NCBI GenBank assembly: GCA_949357655.1
Contig: CASHTG010000001.1
Location: 3,968,001-4,032,000, forward strand
Length of the DNA stretch: 64,000 nucleotides
Direction of reading: 5' to 3'
Source of the DNA: Parascedosporium putredinis
Taxonomy: Eukaryota > Ascomycota > Sordariomycetes > Microascales > Microascaceae
Part shown: piece after piece, positions 46,637 through 59,953 of the stretch
Layout of the letters: the number at the start of each line of letters is the position of its first letter
Position numbering within the stretch: position 1 is the first letter of the stretch
Position numbers and translations under genes: made by a program
Notes under the pieces: generated by a model
Database searches by the model: none
What the model saw: the letters and a program-made list of their open reading frames with translations, nothing else
Told to the model about the DNA's origin: nothing

Positions 46637-49600
46637 ATGTCTCTTTCAACCGCCCGACACCGATCATCTACCTCTGCGTCTATCCCGGCTGCGAATTCAA
46701 AAGCAAGGCAGATTCTTAGTGGCCTCCTCGACAACCTGCTTGAAACCATAGGAGAGCGTTCCACCGATGGATATCCTGACGCTACGGCAATAATCCAATG
46801 TCTCACGCCGATCGTACGCCACATAGGAGCCGTTGCACCTCCTAGCTCGGTCCAGGACGACTTTAGACAGCTGCATGGCTTCAATGCCCTGATCGGGGTC
46901 CTCAGGGCGTACTCGGGCTATTACGATCCTATCAAAAGGACAGAGAAGGATACAGTCCTCTTGTTCGATCTCCTTGATATTACACTGCGTTGTCTCGACC
47001 TTAGTCTTCGAGACCATGCTGGAAGTCGCAGATACTTTAAATACAGAGTTGAGGATGGGGGTGGGAGGCTCTAGAACAGGCCATCGCAAGCATAGGGCTT
47101 GGGGGTGATTCAAGCCTCTGGACTATCTGTCGCCTTTTTGGGAAACTCATATCGTTCGCTCTGGGTGAATCCAAGATTGACAAGCTCTGCCAAGCCTATG
47201 GGGGCCCCCATGAGACCATTCCTCAAGAGAGTGAAGAGGACAGCGCTCAAGACTCGGAAGGCAGCAGTCAAGATAAGGCTGCCACCGCAAAGTCTAGCCA
47301 GGATCTGGCTTCCGTCCCCTCCCAAGTCCGAGAAATTCTTGGCCCTACTACTATGCTCCACAATCCCGAGGTGCTGCGCGTGCTGGTGAGCTTCTGGCTA
47401 TGGATGCCGAGACCTCCTGGACAAGCGCCTCATCCCTGTTCGCTTATATTCCTGGAGACACTATCGGCCACCGTCTCAGCATCCATCTTTAACCTGAGCG
47501 CTGTCCATTCCACGCAGGTACCTTCACAACTGCTCCGGGCCACGTTTGGCAAAACGCCCGGACTGAGCACTTCAGAAAGACATGTCCTCCTTAAACTCTA
47601 CAAGATGTTCATGTATTTCGGCGTCAATCAACTTGAAGATGCCCAGTTCCTTCTCAGCTCCGACTCTCCAGAGACATCCGAGTTTTGTAGAGATATGGTG
47701 GCTCAATATCATGGCCCACCTTTCTTCCACTTCGACCTCTCCCTTCACGGGCACTCTTCCCTCGAGGTATCAACTCTGGGCCGTCCGTTTCCTCCCCAGT
47801 CATCAGCGGGATACACTTTCGCTGCATGGGTTCGCATTGATCGATTTGACCCCACAGCTCACACGACCATATTTGGCGTTTTTGACAAGACCCAGACCTG
47901 CTTCTTATTGATGTATCTGGAGCGAGATACCCGCAACTTCATTCTACAAACCTCCGTGACATCTCAGAAGCCGAGCGTTCGGTTCAAGTCTATCGTTTTT
48001 GCCGAGAAGCGTTGGTACCACATCGCTCTCGTCCACCGACGGCCTAGGACAATCACGGCTAGTAAGGCCTCCCTCTATGTAAACGGCGAATTTGTCGAGC
48101 AGGTGAAATGCGGCTATCCGAGCCCCCTCCGATATCTAACATGAGCACCGAGAGCTTTTCGTCCTTTGCCTCAACAAACATTCGCCTGAGCCCCGTTCAA
48201 GCCTTTATTGGAACTCCTCGCGATCTCTCTACCCAACTTGGTTCAGGTCTTGTTTTTCCAAATGGTCGCTAGCATCCGCCCATCTCTTTGAAGAAGTATT
48301 GAGCGATGATTTTCTCGCCGTTCACTTCCGGCTGGGTCCGAGATACCAAGGAAACTTTCAAGACAGCCTAGGAGGATTCCAAACCTACGAAGCCTCTGCG
48401 GCACTCGGTTTGCGCAACGAGCTCTTTCATCCAGGGAAGGATGATACATCTGATATCATCAAGGCTATTCGTGAGAAGGCATCCTCTCTTCTTTCCGAAT
48501 CCAAGATTCTCCTTAGCATTCTACCAACCGGTGCTCTCTATGATGACTGTCTCTCGAAAGAGTCACAATTGTTCCGTGCGCTTCCGCGAGCCGCTGCGAG
48601 CAGCCTAGTGCATCTGATGAGGCGGCACGGCTCAACAATCGTCGTGAATGCTGCCGCAGTTTCACTCACGGACGCTCTTCTCGGCCCACAGGGTGTGGCC
48701 ATTCTCTCTGGGCAGCCTGTCATCGCGGTACCATCATACTTGGATGATAATCTGTGGCAGTTATCTGGATTTACGCCGCTGGCTCTCAAGCTTCTCCAGC
48801 GTGCATCTACCCCGGAGGAAGCCGTGAGATCGGTTGAGATTATCCTGCAGTGTATACAGAATAATTGGAGGAACAGTGAGGCCATGGAACGAGATGGAGG
48901 CTATTCCGTGATGGGAATGCTCCTTCGAGTCAAACTTGGCCACAGTAGCCCTGGAGGCGACAATGGCGTGGCTCGTCTGCGAATGACCGATGATGAAAGG
49001 GAAAGCCTCACTTTCCGACTGCTGAGTCTAGTCCTCGGCTTCGTTGGCTATAATCACGAACACCCCATAGAATCCTTCATCATCAACCCTCTCGCATACC
49101 GCATTCTCCTTATTGATTTCGATACCTGGAGGAAATCGGCACCTCTCACCCAAAAGCTATACTACCAACAGTTTGTGACGTTTGCGGTTATGAGTAAGTA
49201 TCATGAGTTTAACAGCCGCCGGCTTATGCGAATGAGTAAGTAAATTGATATCCTAGCCTCCCTTGCATCTTGAGGCGAGCGCGAGCATTAATTTCCAAGA
49301 ACTTTCTTGCAGGGATCATCAAGAGGTTATTAGATGCCATGAAGGCCGAAACTATTGCCGAAGCCGTCCTACCCTCATTTCTTGAGGCGTTTGAACACCT
49401 TGTAAAATGCAATTTCAATAGCGAGGTTCACCGTGCCTTGGCTCTCTTCCTAACTTATTCCTTCCACTCGCCTTCTACCTCCCTATCGCGAACGCCGAAG
49501 CCCTTGTCTGCCATCTCTAGGGCAAGCACTCCCGGACTTGGGATTATTCGGAGGTCTACCCCCGAAGTTGCGGAGGCTAGCGCCAAAGGATTGTACCTGA

Positions 49601-52600
49601 CAAAGAAGCAACTGGGAAAACACGTCTTAGGCATGTTTTCCCGTCTTCTTTGCGAAAAAAAGTACGGTCAACATCAAGAGGTTCGCCAGAACAGTAACGA
49701 ATAAGGTATGATTTCTTTTTCTTTCCCGGTCATCCCTCTTCCCATGGGTTAAATCAGTGATTGAGAGCTAACATGGGAGAATCAAGTGGCTCCTGTACCT
49801 CCTATCCGAGGATGATGCTGAAATCGTCGTCCATGGTTGCAAAGTTCTCGCTAGACTTCTTGTCAGCCACGGGCCTGGATACACGTCAAAGTTCGCGGCG
49901 AAAACCGGCGGCTTCATAATCATGGGAGACCGGCTCAAGCGGTGGTGGGACATACCTACCCTCTGGCCAATCTGCTTCAGCATCCTTTTCGGCTACGACG
50001 TCGCTGAGATCGACTTTGACCGCAACTTCAACTTCTTCAATCTCATCGAGATTTTGGAAAGTCCAAGATTGCATATCCGGATATCTTGCCCGTAATTGGC
50101 GGCATGATTCAGCGGGCCATCAAGGATGTCGTCCGCCAGCAGTCGCACCCCGACTCACCACACGTTGGGGTGCAATCGCCCACTACCGAAGATCCCGGTA
50201 AACGGCCCATGGGGGCGGAAAGAAGGGCCCGCGCTAGGTCAATGGACCTGCGGGAGGCGATGGATGCCATGAGCGCACCGCAGACCGATGCGGAGCGACT
50301 TGCGTCTCGCGTCGTCGTTCTCCAGACCGTCATCAGATTCTTAACGGACCTTCATTCGACCTCGGCTAGCTTCAAAGACTTTGCTCTGTCTTCCGACTAT
50401 CTTCGTCTCCTTCTCTGCAGCCTTTACCCGGCCATTGTTAGTACCGATGCCGTAACCCCGAGACCGAACTGAGCTCCCAGGGTTCTGTGCTCAATTTTGA
50501 CGGCGGGGACGTCATCATACGGCCCGCAGGGGTTCAGCACCTGCACCAATCGTACGCACCACTGGCATCAGGGATCCCACAATATCTACAGGGCCAAGCA
50601 GCTCCAAGCGCGGGACTCCTCCGAAAAGCGTCTTCGTTCGTTTTGTTGACCGCGGAGCAGCAACAGAAGCAGCAACCAGCACCGGCACCGGCACAAGGGC
50701 CGAGTCAAACTCTACTCGCCCCCGTTCTGTCCCCTCGGAAAAGGCATTTTCCTTCCTCACATCAAACAAATAACGCGATGCTGGAGGGGTCCTCGAACTT
50801 GTGATCAATATACTCCTCGATCAGGTTCTTCAGCGCAGAGATTTTACTGGCTTTGGCCTTTACCTGAGGATTCCACCCGGCTTCCAAGAGCACCAAGCCT
50901 ACTTTGAGTCGTACATATTACGGAATACGATTGCTCATCTCGCAAGCGCCCTCCAATTACAGCTCAAGATGGTTTGCGAACCGCGCATACTAACAAATAT
51001 GGCTCGATTTACGAGCCATATTACCGACGCGGTCTTCGAGGGCTGGTTCCTTGGCGGCGAAGACTCCTCATGGAAATAACAGGAATGTTGCTAGAGTATC
51101 TCCAACGCGAGGAAATTGCGAAGCTGAAAAGCGTGCGGCTCTGCAGTCAAGCTGTAACCATCATCCGAAGATGCTTCTTAAAAGTAATCTTGCTCAAGTT
51201 GTCCGCCATCGACGATCCCCATACGACTGATGCCGAAGCGGATGAGCATATGCATAAAATCCTCATCTGGCAGCCCGCCCTCCTTGGATGTCTGACGGGC
51301 GACGATGACCAAATGAGGCTCATTTGGTACCAGCTCTACGCCAAGCTGGTGGATGATAGGGAGTCAATCCGCCTTAGTGCGGCTAGCATCCTCCGCATCA
51401 TGATGGTCCAGAAACCGGATGAAGCGTCGACCCTCCTGGGCCAGTTTATGACTCCGGAGCAACAGTCCCTCACCAAAGATTTCGAGAAGCTCACGGAGGT
51501 GGACAACGAAGCCTTTGTTGCATGGGTCGATCAGCATCGCCCGTCGCTGGATTCCCTGTTTTTCGGGGGCATGTCCAAGAGCTGGGAGGACTGGGTCCGG
51601 GTCGAAAATCAAAAATGCATGGATTCGGTCAAGATACGACTAGCTAAGCGCAAGGACCGCCTTAAAACATGGCACGACGAGGGCGTGCGGAACGAGAGCA
51701 CGATATTGAGACATGAAATGGGAAATGGCTCGTGGATGAAGAGCATCTTCAACACGGAGCACATCAAACACCAGCGCCTGATGCAAGACCAGCAGGATGA
51801 TATAGCATACACCGCTTCCACCTACGCAAAGATGGAAAGAGACCTGACGAGGCCTGGAGGTGTCTTTAGCTATGGAAACTCGAGTTCTAAATGGCGCCTG
51901 GATCCTACCGAAGGCCGGAACCGGATGAGACTGAGGTTGTTGCCCGACTTTTCAGGGAAGCACGACGAGTACCAGCCCAAGAGGAAGGCAACTGATCAGC
52001 TGTCAAGTTCTGCGCTCCGGCGCAACTCTGTTAATTCCCAAGCGCTGCCGCAGCGAACCAAGGATACGAGGCAGCCAACCCCGTCCACGCCGGCCCTACT
52101 ACTACCAGTTCGGAAAGACGGGAGGGATGGCCCTCAAGCTGCAACAGGTGCCGATGTGATGAGCGGCGACGAGTCGGACTCCGGGGTTGGCCCGGAGGAT
52201 GATTTTGAGCTTGTCGAAGACCCCAACGACCCTGCGGACGGCGAAGACGGCTTCGAGGACCGGAACCGCAAGGTAATGAGGAGACTCCAGCAAGGGGACA
52301 AGGTGCAGGCCGTCTACAATATTTCGCGCATTGTCGGACTCGAGCCGTGCGATGGGATCCTCATCCTGGGCAAGGATGCTCTCTACATCATGGACAACGT
52401 GTTCCAATGCGCTACGGGCGAGATTGTGAACGCCTGGCAAGCACCTCCGGACGAGCGGGACCCGTTCTCACGAATCATCATGGGCAACAGGGCCTCGGAC
52501 TCGAAGCCGGTCAACTTCCGCACGGAGCAGGAGTCTCGTAGTTGGCGCTGGCAAGACGTCATTAGCGTATCTAAGCGCCGCTTCCTGTTCCGCGACGTAG

Positions 52601-54810
52601 CCATCGAGATGTTCTTCACGGACGGCCGCAGTTACCTATTGACCACGATCAACCCCGTCACAAGAGATGATCTCTTTGCGCGACTTTTCACAAAGGCGCC
52701 TCACATGGGCAAGCCAAGCCTTCTCCCCAACCCGGAGGACGCGTGGCGGCTAGAATCATTGAGAGTCGTCGACGAATCGCCCCAGGGGTTCGGCTCCAAG
52801 TTTGGCAACCTATTCAACAGCTCGCCCTTGAACCCGATCATGAAGAAGTGGCAGAAAGGGGAGATATCCAACTTTCACTATCTCATGATGGTCAACACAA
52901 TGGCTGGCCGGACTTTCAACGATCTCACGCAATATCCCGTCTTCCCGTGGGTGATTGCGGACTATACGAGCGAGGAACTCGACTTGACAGATCCGCTAAA
53001 CTTTCGAGACCTATCCAAGCCGATGGGTGTGCAGACGGGGAGCCGAATCCCGGGGTTCCACGAGAATTACCGGACCCTCCTGGAGATGGGCGACACGCCA
53101 TACCACTATGGAACGCACTACAGCTCGGCCATGATTGTCGCATCATACCTCATCCGGCTGCCGCCGTTTGTGCAGTCGTATATACTCCTACAAGGCGGTA
53201 CCTTTGACCACGCCGACCGGCTATTCCACTCCATCCCAGGCGCATGGAAATCGGCTTCCTCGAACAACAAGACTGACGTGCGCGAACTGACGCCAGAGTT
53301 CTTTTGCCTGCCCGAGTTCCTCGAGAATATCAACGGGTATAACTTTGGTGCGAAGGAGAGCTCGGGAGAGCAGGTGAATGACGTGGTACTACCACCCTGG
53401 GCCAAAGGCGACCCCAAGCTGTTCATCCAGAAGAACCGGGAGGCGCTCGAGTGCCCTTATGTGAGCCAGAACCTGCACCACTGGATCGACCTGATTTTCG
53501 GATATAAGCAGCAAGGCGAGGCGGCGGTAGAGAACATGAATGTCTTCCACCCCTTGTCGTACCGCGGCACGACGGATCTCGACACGATTGAGGATCCGCA
53601 GGAGAGGGCGATTGTGGTGGAAACGATCCACAACTTTGGGCAGACGCCGCATCAGGTGTTTGCGAAACCGCACCCAGGGCGGGAGGTGCCGCGGGGGCTA
53701 GGGAAGAGGCTCGACTTTGCGGTAGGGGCATTAACCAGGAGCCCTTACCCGCTGTTCGAATGCCACGAGCGAGTGTCCTCACTCTTGTACGCGGCCAAAG
53801 CGGACCGGCTGTTGTGCACGGCGCCTTTCCGACTAAACTTTGCGCCGTACGACAAGTATCTCGAGTGGGGCTATGTGGACGGTAGCATCAGGTTCTTCTT
53901 CACGGAGAACCGCAAGCCGGCAGGACTGTTCGAGAACATACACAACGGGCAAATCTCAGTCGCCATGTTTGTCGATTCGAGGACGCTTATTCTCGCAGGC
54001 AACGATTGCGTCATCTCCGTCTTTACAATCATGACATCGCCCGGAAAGCCGGTAGAGCTGCTCTCGAGGGCTCCGCTCCACGGGCACAAGACGCCAGTGA
54101 CGACGCTGACGGCCTCCAAGTCGTTTAGTACGCTCGTGTCGGTCTCGGAGGGCCAAACCTTTGTTTGGGACCTGAATCGGCTCGAGCTCATGCGGAAGCT
54201 CCCGTTTTACCGAGTTGTCGAATGTGCCAGCATCAACGACGTGTCGGGGAGATTATGCTCTGCTCGGGCCCCAACGTGGTCCTGTACAACCTCAACGGGT
54301 CTTTGTTGCTGGACCAGCGGGTGTGCACGGAGCCCGACGACTACGTCCACTCTTGCGCCTTTTACGAAGGCGCGGGCAGCGAGTGGCTCGAAAATTACCT
54401 CGTGTTTACGGGGCATAAGCGAGGGCGGGTCAATGTGTGGAGGAAGGCGAACCGGGAGGGCAAGTGGGTGCTGGAGCTGATGCGAAGGCTGGAGCACGGA
54501 GATGGCGCGGCGGGCGTGGGCCGCGGGGTGCCGGAGGGCGGAGTGCTCGTCAAGGGGCCCGAGACCAAGGAGGACGCTGCGATTACGTGCATAACGCCGA
54601 TGCCAACGTGCCTGTACACTGGCGACGAAGACGGCAAAGTGGTGAGTGCCTTTTCTTTCCCTTTTCCCTTTTCCCTTTCCTTTTCCTTGAAGTAGATGGA
54701 CACGCTCTCCGCAACGTCCTGCAAACACGCACAACATCGTTGGAATCGTTAGCTAACGTGGACGGCGACGGCAGTACGAATGGAACACCACGCAGCACCG
54801 GGACAGGTAG
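46637..54810 (+). CDS. BPH1: BEACH-WD40 protein (Bph1/neurobeachin type)
   Basis: Giant scaffold of the BEACH family, linked to vesicle and vacuolar or cell-wall trafficking. ATG 46637 (MSLSTARHRSSTSASIPAAN). Order: helical armadillo-like N-terminus; concanavalin-like lectin domain (about 47780-48250; TFAAWVRIDRFDPTAHTTIF); long helical region; PH-BEACH (about 52270-52760); BEACH (about 52840-53690; NFHYLMMVNTMAGRTFNDL, QYPVFPWV, DTPYHYGTHYSSAM, LDTIEDPQERA); C-terminal WD40 repeats. Introns: 49236-49312, one or more near 49700-49790, and 54642-54774, after which the last exon encodes YEWNTTQHRDR. The frame breaks about ten times (for example near 47065, 47400, 48123, 48250, 50065, 50465, 50530, 51075, 54251), and family continuity holds across each. 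One unbroken block covers 50974-54250. About 2,600 residues, normal for the family. Confidence 0.96.
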
Positions 54811-56797
54811 AGCCTCTCTTGTGTAACGACGTGATCATGCGCCGTAGTTTATGCCTTCTTGGTAACATAAAACAACGTCTTCTTCCTAGACTTGGTCCTA
54901 GTATGAGTTCTCTCATTCCATAAATCTTTTCTCGAGTCCCTTTGGAGTTGAATTAAAACCACATCGTCGCCCAACCCCAACCCCAACCTAGAGCAAAATG
55001 AAAGCGAAGAACGCGAGTCTTGTAGGGCTAGGCCGGGACTCGTAAGTAAGAATAAATGGCCGGTATATCAGCAGGGAGGGGAACGGGACGATACATTCCG
55101 GAGAGTTGACGTGAGCCTTGATACACCCAATAAAGATTTACATGTGCACATTTTGCGTTGGGAGATTCTTCTGCGCTGGATCTCTGGAAGAATCATCCAT
55201 TCTCTACTCAAGACCCGTCCTTTTTCTTTTTCCCTTATCTTTTCGATCTGGTTTCTTGATTCGCCCTTGCTTCTGCCACTGTGACACGAAATCGGAACCC
55301 CAGGTTGGCTAGAATGTCATTTGCATTGATCCAGGGATGCATCCAAGGACGGCGCCATCTTTCTTAAAGCCGGTAAAGATCGTGGGTGTTGGACCCCGAC
55401 CTTGGATCCGTGAGAGATGGCCGAGAGGAGAGGTAGGCGAAGATGACGGAGAGATGGAGTTTGGCCCTCGTTTACGTCGGCAAGCCCAGTGACTACATGT
55501 ATCCAAAAGGTGGCCTCGCAAACTTCGTTTATCCCCTCGCATTTCGCATTGTTCCGTCTCGCCACTCTTCACAAAACGCGCTCTTCTTTTTGTTATTTAA
55601 TTGTTTTGGGGGTCTTGGTCGGTCACTCCCCTTCGTCCTTTCTCATCCTGATCATTCCGCAAGTTTCCGGTTGTTTTTAACACGCGTTATATACCTCTTG
55701 GTCTCCCCAACTCTCTTCCTTTTGTCCACTTGGCTCGGTCATAGGTGTAGGTTGTATTAGGCGACGTCCAAGGCCTGTCCTGTCGAGAGTCGATTTTCTA
55801 ATCCGACAGATACTATACGTCGGGTTTAGGCGACGGAGATGACGGGACAGCCCTGGTAAGCTCTAGCTCCCGCGACTAGGGGCCAATGCAATACCAGGAA
55901 ACCCTAGCAAGGAACGGCATTCCTACGTGTGTGCGAGAGTGCCAGAGTACCAGAGTGCGTGTGGATGGAACGTGGTGCAGTGCAAGTGCAGTACAAGTGC
56001 AGTGCATGACGGGGAGTTGGAGGAGTAGGAGCTGGGCTGGGGTTGGCCGCTTACACGGGGCAATTCAGCCGGTACCCGCGCCGTTCAAGGATTGATCCCA
56101 TTGCATGGAGAGAACAGGTAGCCGATCCGGCTTCTGGGCAGAGCAAAGCCCCATCAAAACGTCCATGTCGTGTACTTGGCATACATGGCACGCATGGCAC
56201 CACCCCGCCAGAGAAACGATGGATCCGTACTTTGCAACGCGGCACGAGAAGGTCCTTTCGGATCGGACGTGCAGAAGCGAGCCGACCTTCGGGGTTCTGC
56301 AACACTCCGAACCCCTGTCCTGTCCAGGCTTCTCCGATGCCCCCTTCGCTATTCTCGCGACGTTTCTTCATCTTCTTATTCCTTTCCTAGCTTGCTTCGG
56401 CGAAAACCATTATTTTTCGGGGTTGGCAATAATATGTCAACGTCATACGTCGCTTGGACTTTGGTTTCGCGACATTGGGGCACCTTTTGTGCACGCAGGC
56501 AGCAAAGTCCTCTTCGGTGTATCTAGCATCGCACTCTATCTGCTCTCTGCATTTCGGTATTGGCTCGTAGAGTTTCGTTTTTCCCGAGTTTGAATATAAA
56601 AGTCAAAACTTGATTCTCTGTCTTCCAAAGCTTTTTCCTTCTCTCTCTTGGACAGGCTTCTTCTCCCCGCCCATCTCGTTTGACCACTAGCTCCTTTTCT
56701 GACATTAATAACAACTGTCGAGGTCCTCGTGGGACTTTGTTCAAATTCATTAGCACTTTGTGTTTCCCTTTCCCAGTCGCTGATCACATCGCAAACC
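54811..56797. other. intergenic between BEACH and P450 genes
   Basis: Two kilobases with no gene I can support. It contains CCCCAA repeats at 54971-54988, a TACATGTA site at 55494 and an 11-bp tandem at 55975-56006. The right end, from about 56580, is pyrimidine-rich and is the P450 promoter and leader. A 162-codon frame at 56105-56593 lacks features. Confidence 0.45.
55975..56006. repeat. 11-bp tandem repeat GTGCAGTGCAA
   Basis: Nearly three copies of GTGCAGTRCAA, where R is G or A. A small minisatellite. Confidence 0.8.
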
Positions 56798-58699
56798 ATG
56801 GGTTCTCTTGTTTCTACCAGCCGCTTCTCAGAGTGGCCCATCTCTTCACTCTCGTGGGGCGGCCTGCTCCTTGGGGCTTCTGTCGTTGTAAGTCGAGCCA
56901 ACCCTTAGCCGACATTCCCAAATTTCTAGTGTCTAGTAAGGAAAAGGATAAGAGGGAATGTGGAAAAGCAGATAAGAAAAAAGGATGAGCCATCAAGAGA
57001 GAATGGGACGCATTAGTTGACTTATATCTGTGTCCTATCCTCATCCAGACTGCCATCGCATTCGCCGCAAGGGTCGTCTACAACGTCTACTTCCACCCAC
57101 TCAAAGACTTCCCCGGTCCCCTTTCTCATGGGGCAACCCCCTCCCCTGGGGTAGGCATCTCATCGGGGGCACGCTTCCTTTCCACGTCCTCGAGCTCCAC
57201 AAGAAGTACGGGCCCGTCGTGCGCGTCCGCCCCGGGAGCTGGCCTTTGCCGACGCACAGGCCTGGCAAGACATTTACGGCCACAAGGTAGCCGGCAAGAG
57301 GGCCGGGCTCGTCCCGGGCGTCAAGGAGATTCCCAAGGTCCGGGAGTTTTACAAGTCTTACAAGGGGCAGCCCGACACCATCATCACGGCCGAGCACGAC
57401 GGCCATGCCCGCTTCCGCAAGATCATGGGCCCGGGCTTCTCCGACAAGAGCATGAAGGCCCAGGAGCCCCTCATCACCAAGTACATTGACCTGCTCATCC
57501 AGCGGCTGCATCAGTACAGCGCCCAGGGCCCTCAGAATATGACCAACTGGTACAACTGGACCACCTTTGACGTGATCGGGGACCTCGCCTTTGGAGACTC
57601 CTTCAAGTGCCTTGAAAAGGTCGAGAGCCACCCCTTCATCACCGCCATCTTTGGGTCCCTGCGCCAGTCCTCTGCCCTTTGCTGGTGCGCTTCCTCGGCT
57701 TCCCTACGCTATCCAGCATCCTCATGTTCGGGTTCCTCCGCAAGGGTCTCATGTTCCGCGCCTTTGCCCAAAAGACCCTGAAGAAGCGCATCGAGAGCTA
57801 CGAAACCAGGCCCGACCTCATCGAGCCCCTCCTCGTTCGCAAGGACGAGGACAAGTACTCCTTTGGCCAGCTCGCCGGCATGGCCTCCACTCTCCTCTTT
57901 GCCGGGTCGGAGACCACGGCCTCCACCCTGACCGGCGTGACCTGGCTCTTGCTAAGCAACCCCGCCGCATACGAGAAGCTCAAGGCCGAGGTGAGGTCTG
58001 CCTTCCAATCCGAAGACGAGATCGATTTCACCTCAGTGAACAGCTTGGGATACATGCTTGCTTGCCTGAATGAATCTCTCCGCCTGTTCCCACCTGTTGC
58101 TATTGGCCTGCCGCGACGTATCCCCGCGGGAGGCGCCACCATCGCCGGGCAGTATGTCCCAGAAGGTGTAAGTTGAGCCTTTCTTTTTCTTACCTTTAGA
58201 GGTATATCCTCTGTCCTGCTCGTAGCTAGCCATTATTAACTATTCCCCTATCGTATCCTTGGTTGCTGTAGACGGTCGTGGGCGTCTACCAATGGGCGAT
58301 CAACAGGCTGTCTTCTAACTGGAACGCCCCCGATGAGTTCATCCCCGAACGCTTCACCGGCGACGAGCGCTTCCAGACCGACAACCAGGCGTGCATGCGG
58401 CCCTTTTCCCTCGGGCCTAGGGACTGCATTGGTAAAAGTAAGTCCAGCCGCTCCTACCCAATCCTAGTCTAATCCGGACTTCGTTTATTATTTTTATTTT
58501 TTTACGGCTTGCTAACAGATCGTTGCGCAACACTCTCACTAGTCTGGCGTACGTTGAAATGCGTGTCATCCTGGCCCGCATCATCTGGAACTTCGATATG
58601 GAATTGGCCGAGGAAGGCGATTGGCTTGCCAAACAGGATAACCACCTGCTCTGGAGGCGCAGGCCACTTAGCGTGAGGCTCACGCCCGTGCAGAGGTGA
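56798..58699 (+). CDS. cytochrome P450, microsomal type
   Basis: Haem-thiolate monooxygenase anchored in the ER. Exon 1 (56798-56887) encodes an N-terminal hydrophobic anchor; exon 2 begins at 57049 with YNVYFHPLKDFPGP, the proline-rich hinge. The I-helix AGSETTAST, the ExxR (NESLRLFPP) and the haem loop FSLGPRDCIGK are all intact, so the catalytic core is complete. Further introns are 58168-58271 and one starting near 58440 with an uncertain acceptor before LAYVEMRVILARI. Frame breaks sit in runs near 57132 (C), 57234-57236 (G) and 57678-57680 (T). It looks most like the fungal CYP65-type group that includes secondary-metabolism hydroxylases, but no cluster partner (synthase, transporter, regulator) lies in this window, so substrate is unknown. 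Confidence 0.96.
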
Positions 58700-59624
58700 G
58701 GTGAGCACCAAGGCGCCGTTGGCTAGATTCGGGCTTTTGGGTTACGTGCCCGGGGCCATGTGGCGATCCTCGAATCTATGCACCCATGAGTACACGAAGA
58801 CCACCCCGCTTAGTACCAGCCCGGCATGACAAGAAGCCGGACCATGTCGGTTGCTCTAATCCTTTCTAGAGCCACCTGTTACGTAGAGAAGTTAGGCGCT
58901 GTAAAACTTGTTAATCCCTACCCTCTTTCTTGCCCCCTTGGTTGAATCAATGATCAGCCTTGTTAACTAGTGATCGTGTGTAAACTGGCGTGTTTCTAGC
59001 GTAAAGCATTACGAAGATCATCAAGTTCCTCCAAGTAGTAGAGCTGGCCGGTTGCGTTGTCGGCAATGATTTTCTTTGCTACAGGATCACGCGACCCAAC
59101 TAACGCCTACCGAAGAATCCTCGTCCCCAATCTCCCCGCCCCCAATGACGTCTGTCCTGCTTTGGATTATCTTGCAGAGATAATTTCCTGGTCGGCGAGT
59201 GGTGGGATCAGGATCATACACATCAATTGATGTCTAGGAGTGGTGGGTGGCGGTTGGTGCTGGTCGCCATGCTGCGGCATTTATCCCAGACCACTCCAGG
59301 AAGTAACCAAGGCTTACCTTGACCTCAATCAAGCTTGGGTCCTCGGTGGTGACTTTTCATATCCAAGGACTTGCGAGTATGCCGAAAGAGCAAAACGTGC
59401 TTTAAGTAAAATATATTCGGTTGTATGGTATGATATACATCCCTTCTCTAGAGTCCCATTTTGAAACAGTTTCGCCGGAGCTGTCCAAATTGTCTGCCTG
59501 TCTACTAGCAGACTCGCCCAGGAAAAAGAGGTCAAACAGATAAAGAAAAAGACATCCGTAGTGCGTACGTCGGATCCTCCACAAACACCACTTCCCCGTC
59601 CCCGTTCAGCAACCGTTTGTTTTT
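58700..59624. other. convergent intergenic, P450 and nuo9.5
   Basis: 925 bp between convergent genes with no gene supported. Should hold the two 3' UTRs. No repeat of note apart from short inverted ATCAATTGAT at 59222-59231. Confidence 0.4.
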
Positions 59625-59953
59625 TTACTCGTCGTCATAGCCCGTTAATTGTTTCCTGGGTCCGGTAGGAACTGTAAGGAGCAGAGATATTCAGGTTAGA
59701 ACGGTTCCCCTTCCTAAGTCATGAGGCACTGCAGCCTTGCTCTCGGTTGAGCAATATCGAGAGACCTACCTGGATATGTGACGGGAATCTTAGGTGCGTT
59801 CTCGTCTCCGACAAGTTCGCGAATCTTCAAAGTAATGGGGATCGAGACGGGTCCGACGACGCCGATGACGAGGGACCAAAAGTACGCAGGGCGCTCTCGC
59901 GCGGCCCAGCGCATATACTTGGCGGGCGTCGCCCAGAATCGAGGGCTCGACAT
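59625..59953 (-). CDS. nuo9.5: NADH:ubiquinone oxidoreductase 9.5 kDa subunit
   Basis: Small accessory membrane subunit of mitochondrial complex I. ATG 59953 gives MSSPRFWATPAKYMRWAARE, then ERPAYFWSLVIGVVGPVSI (one transmembrane helix), then ENAPKIPVTYP. Exon 1 is 59953-59770; the intron (59769-59672) has a GTAGGT donor and a TTACAG acceptor; exon 2 (59671-59625) encodes PTGPRKQLTGYDDE. The arrangement matches the Neurospora subunit as I know it. About 76 residues. It is fully intact, with no frame break, unlike the long genes around it. The upstream in-frame extension to 60064 lacks family similarity. It is divergent from WBP1 across 704 bp. Confidence 0.93.

Noticed and set aside
54971..54988. 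CCCCAA repeats like a telomeric variant
   Set aside because: Three short units in a 3' flank with no further array; a simple repeat.
56105..56593. 162-codon plus-strand frame before the P450
   Set aside because: Tryptophan/His-rich start from a CATGGCA-type repeat and no domain; more likely promoter sequence.
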